Source: Blautia luti
GTDB lineage: Bacteria > Bacillota > Clostridia > Lachnospirales > Lachnospiraceae
NCBI RefSeq assembly: GCF_013304735.1
Contig: NZ_JAAITI010000032.1
Coordinates: 1 to 39,878, forward strand
Reading direction: 5' to 3'
DNA length: 39,878 bases
The notes under the pieces were generated by a model that searched no databases, had not been told where the DNA came from, and saw only the letters and a program-made list of their open reading frames with translations. Shown piece after piece: positions 7,545-15,944 of this stretch. The position numbers and the translations under genes were made by a program. How positions within the stretch are numbered: position 1 is the first letter of the stretch; each line of letters begins with the position of its first letter.

Positions 7545-8924
7545 ATGAAATCAAAAAAACAGACCGCAAAGCTGGATATCCTGAACGGTTCTATCTGGAA
7601 TAAGATTCCTCTGTACGCTCTCCCTGTAGCAGCAACCGGAATTCTGGAACAGCTGTTTAACGCATCGGATATTGCGATCGTAGGAAATTTTGCCAGCACA
7701 GACCGTACTGTTGCCATTGCTGCGGTAGGTGCCAACAGCCCTGTGATCGGCGTGATCCTGAATCTTTTCATCGGTCTCTCCCTGGGAACCAATGTTGTCA
7801 TTGCCAATGCTATCGGGAGAAAAGATGAGCATGAAGTCCAGAAAGCTGTGCACACTTCCGTTCTGGCCGCTTTTCTGGCAGGTATCCTGACTACTTTGCT
7901 TGGAGAATGGCTGATCGGAAATTTCTTAAATCTGCTTAATGTTCCGGCAGATGTTTTTCCATATGCACTTTTGTATATCCGTATTTATCTTCTGGGATTG
8001 CCTGTGATCTTTCTCTTTAATTTTGAGGCTGCTATTTTCCGCAGTACCGGCGATACCAGGACACCTCTTCTGGCCCTGTTCTGCGGCGGTGTATTGAATG
8101 TGCTTTTGAATCTCTTTTTTGTAATCGTCCTTGGAATGAATGTGAACGGAGTTGCCACAGCCACAGTAATCGCCAATATTGTCAGCTCCTCCATTCTTTT
8201 TATCAAACTGACAAAAACAGAGAAATGGGTACATCTTGACTTACATAAACTATCCATTGACAGAGCCTGTCTCCTGAAGATCCTGCGGATCGGACTTCCT
8301 GCCGGAATCCAGAGTGCCGTATTTAATATCGCCAATCTGGTGATCCAGTCTGCTATCAACAGTCTTGGAACTCTTGTGATCGCAGCATCCAGTGCAGCCT
8401 TCAATATTGAGATCCTGGTATATTATGTATTTAATTCATTCAGCCAGGCCTGCACAACATTCGTGGGACAGAATTATGGCGCAAAGCAGATCCGGCGATG
8501 CAAAAAAGTTCTGCTGTTATGTGTAGCCGAAGGTCTGGTAACAACTGCTGCAGCTGCCATCCTGATCCTCTCCAGCGGAAAATTCCTGCTCTCCCTGTTT
8601 AACAGTGATCCCCAGGTTATTGACATCGGTTATACCCGTCTGGTCATTATCTTTTCCGCATACATTTTCAGTCTGCTCTATGAGATCATGTCCGGCTATC
8701 TCCGGGGTTTCGGGATTTCTTTTGTCCCGGCACTGCTTACAACCATCGGTGTCTGCGGAACCAGGATTGCATGGGTATATGCCGTATTCCCGAACCACCG
8801 CAGTTTTTCCAGCCTGATGATGGTTTATCCTGTCAGCCTGTCCACAACAGCGTTGCTTATTCTCATCGCAGTGCTTGTTTATCATCCGGCCCGCAGATAC
8901 CAAAACAGGACCGACAGACATTAA
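7545..8924 (+). CDS. MATE family efflux transporter
   Basis: This 459-residue integral membrane protein has about 12 membrane segments and the two-fold repeat of the MATE family (IPLYALPVAATGILEQLFNASDIAIVGNF at the start, a matching second half from LRIGLPAGIQSAVFNIANLV). Such proteins export drugs or metabolites using Na+ or H+ gradients. The start at 7545 has GAGGTG 6-7 nt upstream; an earlier ATG at 7485 has no such site. It is divergent from the LysR gene. Its stop codon lies in the loop of its own terminator. Confidence 0.9.
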   Translation: MKSKKQTAKLDILNGSIWNKIPLYALPVAATGILEQLFNASDIAIVGNFASTDRTVAIAAVGANSPVIGVILNLFIGLSLGTNVVIANAIGRKDEHEVQKAVHTSVLAAFLAGILTTLLGEWLIGNFLNLLNVPADVFPYALLYIRIYLLGLPVIFLFNFEAAIFRSTGDTRTPLLALFCGGVLNVLLNLFFVIVLGMNVNGVATATVIANIVSSSILFIKLTKTEKWVHLDLHKLSIDRACLLKILRIGLPAGIQSAVFNIANLVIQSAINSLGTLVIAASSAAFNIEILVYYVFNSFSQACTTFVGQNYGAKQIRRCKKVLLLCVAEGLVTTAAAAILILSSGKFLLSLFNSDPQVIDIGYTRLVIIFSAYIFSLLYEIMSGYLRGFGISFVPALLTTIGVCGTRIAWVYAVFPNHRSFSSLMMVYPVSLSTTALLILIAVLVYHPARRYQNRTDRH

Positions 8925-8950
8925 TCGTCTGCCGGCCCTGTTCTTTCTTA
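8906..8950 (+). terminator. Terminator of the MATE gene, probably bidirectional
   Basis: A 14-bp stem with two mismatches (arms 8906-8919 and 8927-8940) encloses a 7-nt loop that contains the TAA stop of the MATE gene. TTCTTTCTT follows on the plus strand, and TTTTGG follows on the minus strand, so it may also stop transcription from the convergent DegV gene. Confidence 0.75.
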
Positions 8951-8953
8951 AAC

Positions 8954-9859
8954 TTATACCATATCACTCCGCCGGATGATTCCAATCCCAATGGCATACG
9001 GGCCTGTATGCACACCGATGGTAGCTCCGATCCGGTGAATGGGAACTGTCTCTGTTGTTCCGAATTTTTCTTCCAGGCTCTGCATCAGCATTTTCTGGAA
9101 GCTCTCCGCTTCTTCATATCCATAGCAGTAACCAATGACCAGGGAACAGTTCTCTGGAGTATACCCGTTCTCTTCCATGTAATCAAGAAGCAGGTCAATG
9201 GTTCCTGCCATAGATTTTTTTCTGCCCCTTTTCAGCCCCGGTGAATAAATCTCACCGTCCTTTAAGGTAATCAGCGGTTTCACATTGAGAAGCTTACCTG
9301 CAATGCTGGCAACCTTTCCAATGCGTCCGCCGTGCTCCAGATATTCCAGATTTCCTACCGTAAAAAAGATCCTCTGGGTATCTGTCAGCTGGTTCATTCT
9401 TTCAATGCTGTCTTTCAGAGTATAACCCAGGTCACGAAGTCTGCAGGCTTCCAGCACATAAAGCCCCTGCATCAACGTACAGGCCAGAGAGTCAATGATC
9501 TTCACCTGAATGTCCGGATACTTCTCTGCAAGCATCTTTGCTGCGATCTCTGCGGACTGCATGGAGGAACTAAGCTTGGTGGAAATACAGATACAAAGGA
9601 TATCTTTTCCCTCTTTTGCCTTTTCTTTAAAAACTTCATAATAATCATTTGGAGACGGTGCCGCTGTCAGCGGAAAAACATTGGACTCCGCCACCATTTT
9701 CCCGTAAAAATCCTCCAGACGGATTTCTACACCTTCTTTTTTATATTCTTTTCCGTCAAAAGAAACCAGGAAATGCACCTCGCCGATTTCTTTTTCTTTC
9801 ACGATCTCTTCCGGCAGATCGCAGGAACCGTCACTTACAATAGTAAAATATTTTTCCAT
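8954..9859 (-). CDS. DegV family fatty-acid-binding protein
   Basis: The 301-residue cytoplasmic protein has the DegV layout. The N-terminal IVSDGSCDLP motif contacts the fatty-acid head group, and TAAPSPNDYYEVF, ISTKLSSSMQSAEIAA, DSLACTLMQGLYVLEACRL and NLEYLEHGGRIGK follow in the usual order. Family members bind a fatty acid and can act as FakB-type subunits that present it to a fatty acid kinase. I use the ATG at 9859, with AGAGGG 5 nt upstream, rather than an in-frame GTG at 9874. It is divergent from the citC fragment. Confidence 0.88.
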   Translation of the reverse strand: MEKYFTIVSDGSCDLPEEIVKEKEIGEVHFLVSFDGKEYKKEGVEIRLEDFYGKMVAESNVFPLTAAPSPNDYYEVFKEKAKEGKDILCICISTKLSSSMQSAEIAAKMLAEKYPDIQVKIIDSLACTLMQGLYVLEACRLRDLGYTLKDSIERMNQLTDTQRIFFTVGNLEYLEHGGRIGKVASIAGKLLNVKPLITLKDGEIYSPGLKRGRKKSMAGTIDLLLDYMEENGYTPENCSLVIGYCYGYEEAESFQKMLMQSLEEKFGTTETVPIHRIGATIGVHTGPYAIGIGIIRRSDMV

Positions 9860-9897
9860 AAAAACCCTCTTCACACGATAATAATGTTAATTCTTTT

Positions 9898-9926
9898 ATT
9901 ATAATCATTTTGACATTTTCTGTCCA
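9898..9926 (-). promoter_or_regulatory. Promoter of the DegV gene
   Basis: On the minus strand TGGACA (9926-9921) and TATAAT (9903-9898) are separated by 17 nt and lie about 40 nt upstream of the chosen DegV start. The match to a sigma-A promoter is good. Confidence 0.6.
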
Positions 9927-10066
9927 TGTAAAACTATAACACTTACGGGGATTCCTCATTTTCTCTATCACTTTATTCCATTTGTGAATCCGACTTTTTC
10001 TTTACATCTTTTTCCGGTTGTTATAAGATTGCTATATAAACATCTTTGAATTCTAAGGAGATTGCC

Positions 10067-10207
10067 ATGTCTGATTATATTATCACCCAGATCCGTCAGG
10101 CAGATAAATACGGAAATCATCTGGTCGATGAGCTGCTTGCTGCTGAGGGGATCCGAAGAGATGCAAACCTGGATTATACCTGCGGGATGTATGATGACGA
10201 GATGATT
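10067..10207 (+). pseudogene. citC: citC fragment: first 47 codons of [citrate (pro-3S)-lyase] ligase
   Basis: An ATG with AAGGAG upstream opens a frame whose first 47 residues (ITQIRQADKYGNHL, LLAAEGIRRDANLDYTCGMYDDEM) match the start of citrate lyase ligase, the enzyme that acetylates the CitD prosthetic group. At about 10205-10207 the resemblance stops. The frame remains open further right only because it runs antisense through citE. Full-length CitC is over 300 residues, so the acetyltransferase core is gone and this is a fragment. It keeps its own ribosome binding site and an intergenic region shared with DegV, so its 5' end is probably in its native place. The match is from memory of the family and was not searched. 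Confidence 0.75.
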
Positions 10208-10891
10208 GATAATGGATTTTCCGTCAAATCCCATAAGATGGATGGTTTCCACATCCTGACGGAATCCTTCCATGTTGTCAAGGTCTGTATAAACCGTATC
10301 AAAACACTGTACTCCTGCTGCTCTTGCCGCGATCACAAGATTCTGTCTCGCACCCATCAGCTCGATTCCTGTTCCTGTAATATGTGTCTGAAGATCTTTT
10401 GTGTAATCACCGCCGGAAAGGGCAATGCCGAAAAGTCTCTCACTGGACTCGCAGATATCAAGAGCCTTCATCACACCTCTGGCAGATTCCACAGCTGCCA
10501 TGATCAGGACGCTTCCCTCAGGACGGCCGAACTCTTTTTCCGCATAGGCGATCTCACGCTCCACAAGTTTTACATCCTGTGCACTTTCTGTCTTCGGGAT
10601 ACGGATGGAATCACATCCACCGGCAACGGAGCAGCGGATATCTTCTTTCCAGTACGGGCTGTCCAGGCCGTTGATCCTGACTACCCGTTCACATCCACGA
10701 TAGTTAATTGTTTTCAGTGCATGATACAGGGAAAAACGTGCCGCGTCTTTCTGGTTCTCTGCTACTGCGTCTTCTAGGTCCAGCATGATAGAATCTGGTT
10801 TATAAATGTATGGATCTTTGATAAGTCCCGGTTTCTGAGCATTCAGAAACATCATTGTTCTTCTCAGTCTTTTTTTGTTCGGATTGTTCAT
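10205..10891 (-). pseudogene. citE: citE, 3'-truncated citrate lyase beta subunit
   Basis: From the ATG at 10891 the first 229 residues are a clear citrate lyase beta subunit / citryl-CoA lyase: RRTMMFLNAQKPGL, SIMLDLEDAV, RIPKTESAQDV, ESARGVMKALDI, FDGKSIIN. Normal proteins continue about 60-70 residues beyond GKSIINP. Here the sequence switches at about 10205 into the reverse complement of citC, and the frame continues to a stop at 9968 as non-homologous protein. The C-terminal part that helps form the active site is missing, so it should be inactive. The start overlaps the citD stop by 4 nt (ATGA), the native citD-citE coupling. Confidence 0.8.
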
Positions 10892-11187
10892 CGGATATCC
10901 CCTCCCCATGGTAAATGTTCCGTCTGTAATACAGAGCGGTAAACTGCTGCTTCAATACGTGCTTTGATCGTACAATCCAATGCACCTTTGTCTACGATGG
11001 TAAGTTTTACGTCGCTGACGCCAAGATTTTTCAGAGTTTCCAGTTCTACTTTACGGATCTGGTTTCCATACTGGTTGATCACGGAGCTTTCCATGGAAAA
11101 ATCTACATTTCCTTCTCCTTTTTCTACAGTTACCTGGCAGTCGCTGGATTCCAGAGTTCCTGCAATGGCTGGCCTTACGATATCCAT
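10888..11187 (-). CDS. citD: Citrate lyase acyl carrier protein (gamma subunit)
   Basis: The 99-residue protein matches CitD along its length, with the start IVRPAIAGTLESSD containing the Ser (residue 14) that carries the phosphoribosyl-dephospho-CoA group. The C-terminal KGALDCTIKARIEAAVYRS block follows. It would carry the acetyl/citryl thioester during cleavage of citrate to acetate and oxaloacetate. It is intact and has AAGGAGG upstream, but with citE and citC truncated and citF absent from the window it has no working partners here. It runs into citE with an ATGA overlap. Confidence 0.9.
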   Translation of the reverse strand: MDIVRPAIAGTLESSDCQVTVEKGEGNVDFSMESSVINQYGNQIRKVELETLKNLGVSDVKLTIVDKGALDCTIKARIEAAVYRSVLQTEHLPWGGDIR

Positions 11188-11266
11188 GTTTATCCTCCTT
11201 TTGATCCGGTAACATAACTGCTGCCGGAACCTTTATGTTGTGTTCTTTTGTTCATCTGAAGCTATC

Positions 11267-11284
11267 GTAAGGTCGTAACCTTAC
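11267..11284. promoter_or_regulatory. Inverted repeat GTAAGGT-CGTA-ACCTTAC, candidate operator
   Basis: A perfect 7-bp dyad with a 4-nt spacer lies in the 293-nt region between the divergent citD and oxidoreductase genes. The same half-site, CGTAAGGT, recurs at 11396-11403 inside the oxidoreductase promoter. Dyads of this shape suit MerR-type or dimeric repressors, but no such regulator gene is in the window. Apart from these sites and the promoter at 11384-11412, I see nothing else in this gap. Confidence 0.4.
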
Positions 11285-11383
11285 AGGAGAAATAATATTT
11301 TTCTTAATATTTGTTAAGGTACGGAATTTTTCCTGCTTTTCTTTTTATAAAACAGATATTCGCAATGTTGGTAAATCTGCCCA

Positions 11384-11412
11384 TTGCGTTTTCTTCGTAA
11401 GGTTAGTATAAT
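11384..11412 (+). promoter_or_regulatory. Promoter of the Gfo/Idh/MocA oxidoreductase gene
   Basis: TTGCGT (11384-11389) and a consensus TATAAT (11407-11412) are separated by 17 nt. The spacer and -10 box are covered by a second dyad, AGGTTA (11400-11405) and TAACCT (11412-11417), so the promoter is probably regulated. Confidence 0.65.
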
Positions 11413-11480
11413 AACCTCATATTTTAAAAGTGAAAATTTATATACTTTTTATATTTTTCATTCACAGGGAGGATTTGATC

Positions 11481-12467
11481 ATGAAAGAACGTTTAAACTG
11501 GGCAGTTCTTGGTACCGGTGTGATCGCCAATCAGATGGCGCAGGCACTTCAGAAAATGGGAAAACCGCTGTATGCAGTTGGAAACCGTACCTATGAGAAA
11601 GCCGTTGCCTTTGCAGAAAAATACGGTGTACAGAAGGTTTATTCAGAAATTGATGAAATGTTTACTGACGAAAATGTGGATATTATCTACATTACAAGTC
11701 CTCACAATACCCATTATGCCTTTATGAAAAAAGCACTGCTTCACGGCAAGCACCTTTTTGTGGAGAAATCCATCACCCTTAACAGCCGTGAGCTGGATGA
11801 AATGATCGCTCTGGCCAGGGAAAAAAATCTCATTCTTGCCGAGGCCATGACGATCTGGCATATGCCCATTTACAAAAAACTCTGGGAAACAGTTAGAAGT
11901 GGTTCTCTTGGAAAAGTCCAGATGATCACCATGAACTTTGGAAGTTTTAAAGAATATAACATGAACAACCGCTTTTTCAATATGAACCTGGCAGGCGGTG
12001 CCATGCTGGATATCGGTGTTTACGCACTCTCCATTGTCCGAAGTTTTATGGATGAAAAACCGGATGAGATCTTAAGCCAGTGGAAGCCTTCTCCTACCGG
12101 TTCTGATGAGCAGGCAACCATTCTTCTTAAAAATCCTTCCGGTCAGATGGCGACTGTCGCACTTTCCATGCACTCCAAACAGCCGAAACGTGCCATGATC
12201 AGCTGTGAGAAAGGTTATATCGAGATCATGGAATATCCACGTGCAGATAAAGCAGTGATCGTGGATGCAGAGACAGGAGAAAAAACTGAAATTTCCTGCG
12301 GTGACACTTCCGATGCACTGCTTTATGAGATGGAGGATATGGAACATGCAGTTCTTACACGTGATACCTCCGGCTTATATCTGAATTATACAAAAGACGT
12401 TATGGATATCATGACCTATCTTCGTAAAGAATGGAATATGAAATACCCGGATGAAAACTGGGACTGA
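11481..12467 (+). CDS. Gfo/Idh/MocA family NAD(P)-dependent oxidoreductase
   Basis: The 328-residue protein starts with a Rossmann fold (NWAVLGTGVIANQMAQALQ, GxGxxA type), followed by the conserved ITSPHNTHYAF and GKHLFVEKSITLNSRELDEMI. The Lys of EKS takes the place of the family EKP lysine. A C-terminal alpha/beta substrate domain follows (GGAMLDIGVYALS). Such enzymes oxidise or reduce sugar or cyclitol hydroxyl groups. AGGGAGG lies upstream of the ATG at 11481. The gene stands alone, with its own promoter, and ends 20 nt from the convergent ABC permease gene, where no terminator was seen. Confidence 0.9.
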   Translation: MKERLNWAVLGTGVIANQMAQALQKMGKPLYAVGNRTYEKAVAFAEKYGVQKVYSEIDEMFTDENVDIIYITSPHNTHYAFMKKALLHGKHLFVEKSITLNSRELDEMIALAREKNLILAEAMTIWHMPIYKKLWETVRSGSLGKVQMITMNFGSFKEYNMNNRFFNMNLAGGAMLDIGVYALSIVRSFMDEKPDEILSQWKPSPTGSDEQATILLKNPSGQMATVALSMHSKQPKRAMISCEKGYIEIMEYPRADKAVIVDAETGEKTEISCGDTSDALLYEMEDMEHAVLTRDTSGLYLNYTKDVMDIMTYLRKEWNMKYPDENWD

Positions 12468-12487
12468 TCTTCTTCAGTTACTTCTGT

Positions 12488-13633
12488 TTATTTCTGCCTC
12501 TGATACCTGGTCACCACCAGGATCATGCAGACAAAAGCAATCGCAAACATAGCTTCCAGCCCGATACCTTTCCAAACGGATGCAGCTGCCTCACCTGTGA
12601 GGTGGCTGTAGCTTCCAAGAGTCTCATTTACCGTTTCATACCAGTATACAGGAAGAAACTGAGACACCTTCAGGACATTTCTGTCCATAACATTCATGGG
12701 AACAAAAACACCACACAGAAAACACATTCCAAGAGACAGGATATTGGCAATCCCGCTTAACATGTTGCTGTTTTTTACAAAAAGCCCGATCAGGTAGGAA
12801 AGAGAAAGTGCCACTGCCATCATCACCAGGGTGTTCAGTACATAGTATCCGAAGTTCTCTGAACCTGGAAATGTTTTTCCATACATAAGAATGGCACCTG
12901 CCATACCGATTCCCCATAAGCCCCCGCCCATGACAAACATGGCCAGAAGTCCTTCCAGGCTTTGTCTTCTTGCCGAGACTGCCGACGCCTGCATTCTTTC
13001 AGGAATATCATTTTTTTTGAAAGCCATCAGCACATATCCCATGACATAGCAGAGTACTGCAAGAAACAGATACGGCATATAGCGAAAATAATAGAGCCAT
13101 CCTGGGGTACTGCCATTTCCGTCTGTATTCAGCATGGTGACTTCTCCTCTTTTTTCATCCAGGATCGCTGCTGCCGCTTCCTCTTTGGAAAAACCGGCTT
13201 CCAGATATGTCCGCATGGTGTTGAGGCAGTTCTCAAGCTGCTGATCTACATAATATGCTGAGTAGGATCCGGGCACTTTTGTCACGGAAATACTTTCCCC
13301 GTTTACCATACAGCTCTCATAAAAATTCTCAGGGATCACCACGATATACTCTACATTTCTGTAAAAAAGCTCTTCCTGAAGCTTCTCCCTGCTGTCTTCC
13401 AGCATGGTCACATGATGGGTGTTTTCAAGCCATTTTACCAGTCCTTCTGTCAGTGGCCCGTTATCTTTATCCACCACACCAATCTTTATTTTTTCGCTTT
13501 CATAACTGGTATAGGTTTCCTTACCGGCTGCTGCCTGAAGTGCCATTGTCACCCCGAAAAAGATGCCCAGATACAGGAGGATCAGACCTGTATTTTTTTT
13601 CATAATTCTCATATAGCCTTTAAATACTGTCAT
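12488..13633 (-). CDS. ABC-2 type exporter permease
   Basis: The 381-residue protein has the ABC-2 permease layout: an N-terminal membrane anchor (residues 14-35), a large external domain (about 45-175) and a C-terminal block of about five membrane helices (from about 180). It overlaps the upstream permease gene by 14 nt. With that permease and the ATPase it forms a three-gene exporter, all on the minus strand. The arrangement of one ATPase, two ABC-2 permeases and an adjacent divergent NarL-type two-component system matches the linearmycin-resistance module (LnrLMN with LnrJK) of Bacillus. A role in export of, or resistance to, a membrane-active antibiotic is likely but inferred. Confidence 0.85.
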   Translation of the reverse strand: MTVFKGYMRIMKKNTGLILLYLGIFFGVTMALQAAAGKETYTSYESEKIKIGVVDKDNGPLTEGLVKWLENTHHVTMLEDSREKLQEELFYRNVEYIVVIPENFYESCMVNGESISVTKVPGSYSAYYVDQQLENCLNTMRTYLEAGFSKEEAAAAILDEKRGEVTMLNTDGNGSTPGWLYYFRYMPYLFLAVLCYVMGYVLMAFKKNDIPERMQASAVSARRQSLEGLLAMFVMGGGLWGIGMAGAILMYGKTFPGSENFGYYVLNTLVMMAVALSLSYLIGLFVKNSNMLSGIANILSLGMCFLCGVFVPMNVMDRNVLKVSQFLPVYWYETVNETLGSYSHLTGEAAASVWKGIGLEAMFAIAFVCMILVVTRYQRQK

Positions 13634-14744
13634 AACGTTCCCTCCTGACCATGAAAAAGGATGCCATCACCAGCACCACACACATCACTGCCAGTGTAGC
13701 CAGACTTCTGTAATATCTGGCTGTATCATCATATACATTGATACAGTAAAACGCATCGGCGATCAGTGATGCCGGATTGATCCGGTTTACAAACGGGGCG
13801 CTTTTTTCCACCATATCTTTCATGTTTCCATTCATCAGTCCCGCAAGGAAACTGCTTACCATGGAGATTCCAAGCATGATCCCGATCTTGGCACCTTCCT
13901 GCATTTTTCCGAAACTGCCGATAAACATTCCCATGGACACACCGATAAGACTTCCGAAAAAAGATACCACCAGCATTTTTCCCATCTGTCCCTGAAAATC
14001 CAGATTGAGAATGTACCGGAGATACAGGATCAGAATGATCACGTCCACATAGCCCAGGGCAAAAGATGCAAGCTGGTCTGTAAGGATCAGTTTCAGCTTG
14101 TGAGTTGGCGTCACGCAACGCCTGGCTGCCAGAGGTGTGATGTTAGCCTGAATCCCCATAGCAGAGCCAAAGCCGATAAAACATCCGTACAGACAGGCCA
14201 TGGCGATCAGTGCGTAAAAAAACTGCACATTTCCGTCAATGGTACGGCCCCCAAGTGATACTTCTTTTACCAGGCTGCCGGAACTTAACAGGGTCTTCAT
14301 GGTTTCCACATCCATCTGGGGATTTTTTTCCATAATGTTAGTGATGGTCATTCTGGTGTTTTCGCAGCTGTCGAGAACCGTCTGGAGGATGCTCTCCTCC
14401 ATTCCGGTTCCTGCTACTGTAAGAGAAGGTTCTTTTCCTACATAATAAATTCCTTTTACTTTTTTATCCTGTAATGCTTCCAAAGCTTCCTTTTCCGGCA
14501 TTTCTTCTGCTTTTAAAAGATCCGGGCTGCTTTTTTTCACCTCATCCAGATATGTCATAAAAAACGGATCTGCGGAATCTTCCTTCACCACTGCCACCGG
14601 AACCGTCTGAAAATCTGCTTCATTGATATTTCCAAATGCAAAGTAGAAAAAAGTTCCAAGCACAAGTGGAAAAACCAGCGGCCAGAAGATGATATTAAAA
14701 TTCCGGACCTTGGAAAGAAAACTGTATTTCAGTAAATGCAGCAT
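13620..14744 (-). CDS. ABC-2 type exporter permease
   Basis: This 374-residue protein is a second ABC-2 permease with the same plan as its neighbour: a membrane anchor at residues 18-38, an external domain to about 170, then several membrane helices (for example YALIAMACLYGCFIGFGSAMG). The two probably form a heterodimeric pore. It starts 13 nt after the ATPase gene and overlaps the next permease gene by 14 nt, so the three are one transcript. Confidence 0.85.
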   Translation of the reverse strand: MLHLLKYSFLSKVRNFNIIFWPLVFPLVLGTFFYFAFGNINEADFQTVPVAVVKEDSADPFFMTYLDEVKKSSPDLLKAEEMPEKEALEALQDKKVKGIYYVGKEPSLTVAGTGMEESILQTVLDSCENTRMTITNIMEKNPQMDVETMKTLLSSGSLVKEVSLGGRTIDGNVQFFYALIAMACLYGCFIGFGSAMGIQANITPLAARRCVTPTHKLKLILTDQLASFALGYVDVIILILYLRYILNLDFQGQMGKMLVVSFFGSLIGVSMGMFIGSFGKMQEGAKIGIMLGISMVSSFLAGLMNGNMKDMVEKSAPFVNRINPASLIADAFYCINVYDDTARYYRSLATLAVMCVVLVMASFFMVRRERYDSI

Positions 14745-14757
14745 TTCAGCTCACCTC

Positions 14758-15699
14758 CTAATCTCTCAGCTGTTTTCCGGTGATCTCCAGAAATACATCG
14801 TTCAGTGTAGGAAGCTCCGAAAAGACTCTTCCAAAAGAAATATCCTGGCTCTGCAGATAATTGAGAAGCCGGATCAGGTTATGCTTGGCATCGGTACAGC
14901 GCACGATCAGCACCTGTTTTTCATACTGTACATCAAACACATGATCCAGTGTGCGAATATCCTGGAGATTTTTTTCTTCCAGGGCAATGGCTTCCACTGT
15001 GATGGTCTCTCCTGTTTTGATCATCTGCTTCAGTTCCTCTTTTGTTCCCTGCGCGATCACTCTTCCGTGATCCATGATGGCGATCCTGGTGCAGATCTGC
15101 TCTACCTCTTCCATGTAGTGGGAAGTGTAGATAATGGTGGAGCCTTGCCGGTTCAGTGTCTGGATTCCTTCCAGGATCTTGTTTCTGCTCTGAGGATCTA
15201 CGGCTACCGTTGGCTCATCCATGATGATCAGCCTTGGTTTGTGAGCGATCCCGCAGGCAATGTTCAGTCGGCGCAGAAGACCTCCAGAAAGTTTCTTCGG
15301 GTGCATTTTTCGGAAATCTTCCAGGCCTGTAAATTCAATGGCTTCCTCCACCAGCTCTTTTCTTCGTTTTTTGTCTCTTATGTAAAGGCCGCAGAAATAA
15401 TCGATGTTTTCCTGTACTGTCAACTCCTCGAAAACGGCTATATTCTGAAGCACGATGCCGATCTGTTCTTTAATCTTATAGCTGTCCGGTTTCATCTCTT
15501 CCCCGAAAATTTCCACCTGACCTCTGTCGTATTTCAGCAGGGACAACAGACAGCTGATGGCCGTTGTTTTTCCGGAACCGTTGGGGCCAAGCAATCCGAA
15601 GATCTCGCCTTCCCGAATATCCAGATCCAGATGATTCAGTGCGGTAAGATCACCGTACCGTTTTACCAGATTTTCTATGTGAACCATACCCTGTGGCAT
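14758..15699 (-). CDS. ABC transporter ATP-binding protein
   Basis: The 313-residue ATPase shows Walker A GPNGSGKT (residues 38-45), the signature KLSGGLLRR, Walker B RLIIMDEP with the catalytic Glu, and the switch His (YTSHYMEE). The C-terminal 90 residues form the extra domain seen in drug and antibiotic exporter ATPases. AGGAGG lies 7 nt before the ATG at 15699; a second Met at codon 5 is less well placed. It powers the two permeases encoded downstream. Confidence 0.93.
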   Translation of the reverse strand: MPQGMVHIENLVKRYGDLTALNHLDLDIREGEIFGLLGPNGSGKTTAISCLLSLLKYDRGQVEIFGEEMKPDSYKIKEQIGIVLQNIAVFEELTVQENIDYFCGLYIRDKKRRKELVEEAIEFTGLEDFRKMHPKKLSGGLLRRLNIACGIAHKPRLIIMDEPTVAVDPQSRNKILEGIQTLNRQGSTIIYTSHYMEEVEQICTRIAIMDHGRVIAQGTKEELKQMIKTGETITVEAIALEEKNLQDIRTLDHVFDVQYEKQVLIVRCTDAKHNLIRLLNYLQSQDISFGRVFSELPTLNDVFLEITGKQLRD

Positions 15700-15779
15700 A
15701 TGTTTTCCTCCTTTTTCACAGTCCGTTAAACGGGACTTTTCTGTTTTATCTCAAAAATTTATATTTCTTTTATGATGCC

Positions 15780-15808
15780 ATTATAACTTTTTCTTCTGTA
15801 TGCTCCAA
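15780..15808 (-). promoter_or_regulatory. Promoter of the ABC exporter operon
   Basis: On the minus strand TTGGAG (15808-15803) and TATAAT (15785-15780) are separated by 17 nt. About 80 nt of leader remain before the ATPase start. Confidence 0.65.
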
Positions 15809-15815
15809 GTGTGTG

Positions 15816-15845
15816 ATGTCATTACCTGCAGATGACAAATGTCAT
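15816..15845. promoter_or_regulatory. Candidate response-regulator operator between the ABC and kinase promoters
   Basis: A palindrome ATGACA-AA-TGTCAT (15832-15845) is preceded by a further half-site ATGTCAT (15816-15822). The cluster sits 8 bp upstream of the -35 box of the ABC operon and about 28 bp upstream of the -35 box of the kinase operon, where an activating NarL-type regulator would bind. Confidence 0.5.
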
Positions 15846-15872
15846 GTCTTTTGTAAGAGCGTAGATTTTTCT

Positions 15873-15900
15873 TTGCAGGAAGGAGCTGGTATACTATAAT
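15873..15900 (+). promoter_or_regulatory. Promoter of the histidine kinase operon
   Basis: TTGCAG (15873-15878) and TATAAT (15895-15900) are separated by 16 nt, about 45 nt before the kinase start codon. Confidence 0.6.
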
Positions 15901-15944
15901 AAAAATACATTGCTGTAATTCCGGGAAAGGAGGGTTTATTTTTT

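Noticed and set aside
9968..10204. C-terminal tail of the citE frame
   Set aside because: It is translated from the reverse complement of citC and its promoter region; it has no resemblance to citrate lyase.
10208..10777. Continuation of the citC frame on the plus strand
   Set aside because: After codon 47 it reads the antisense strand of citE, so it is not a larger protein of its own.
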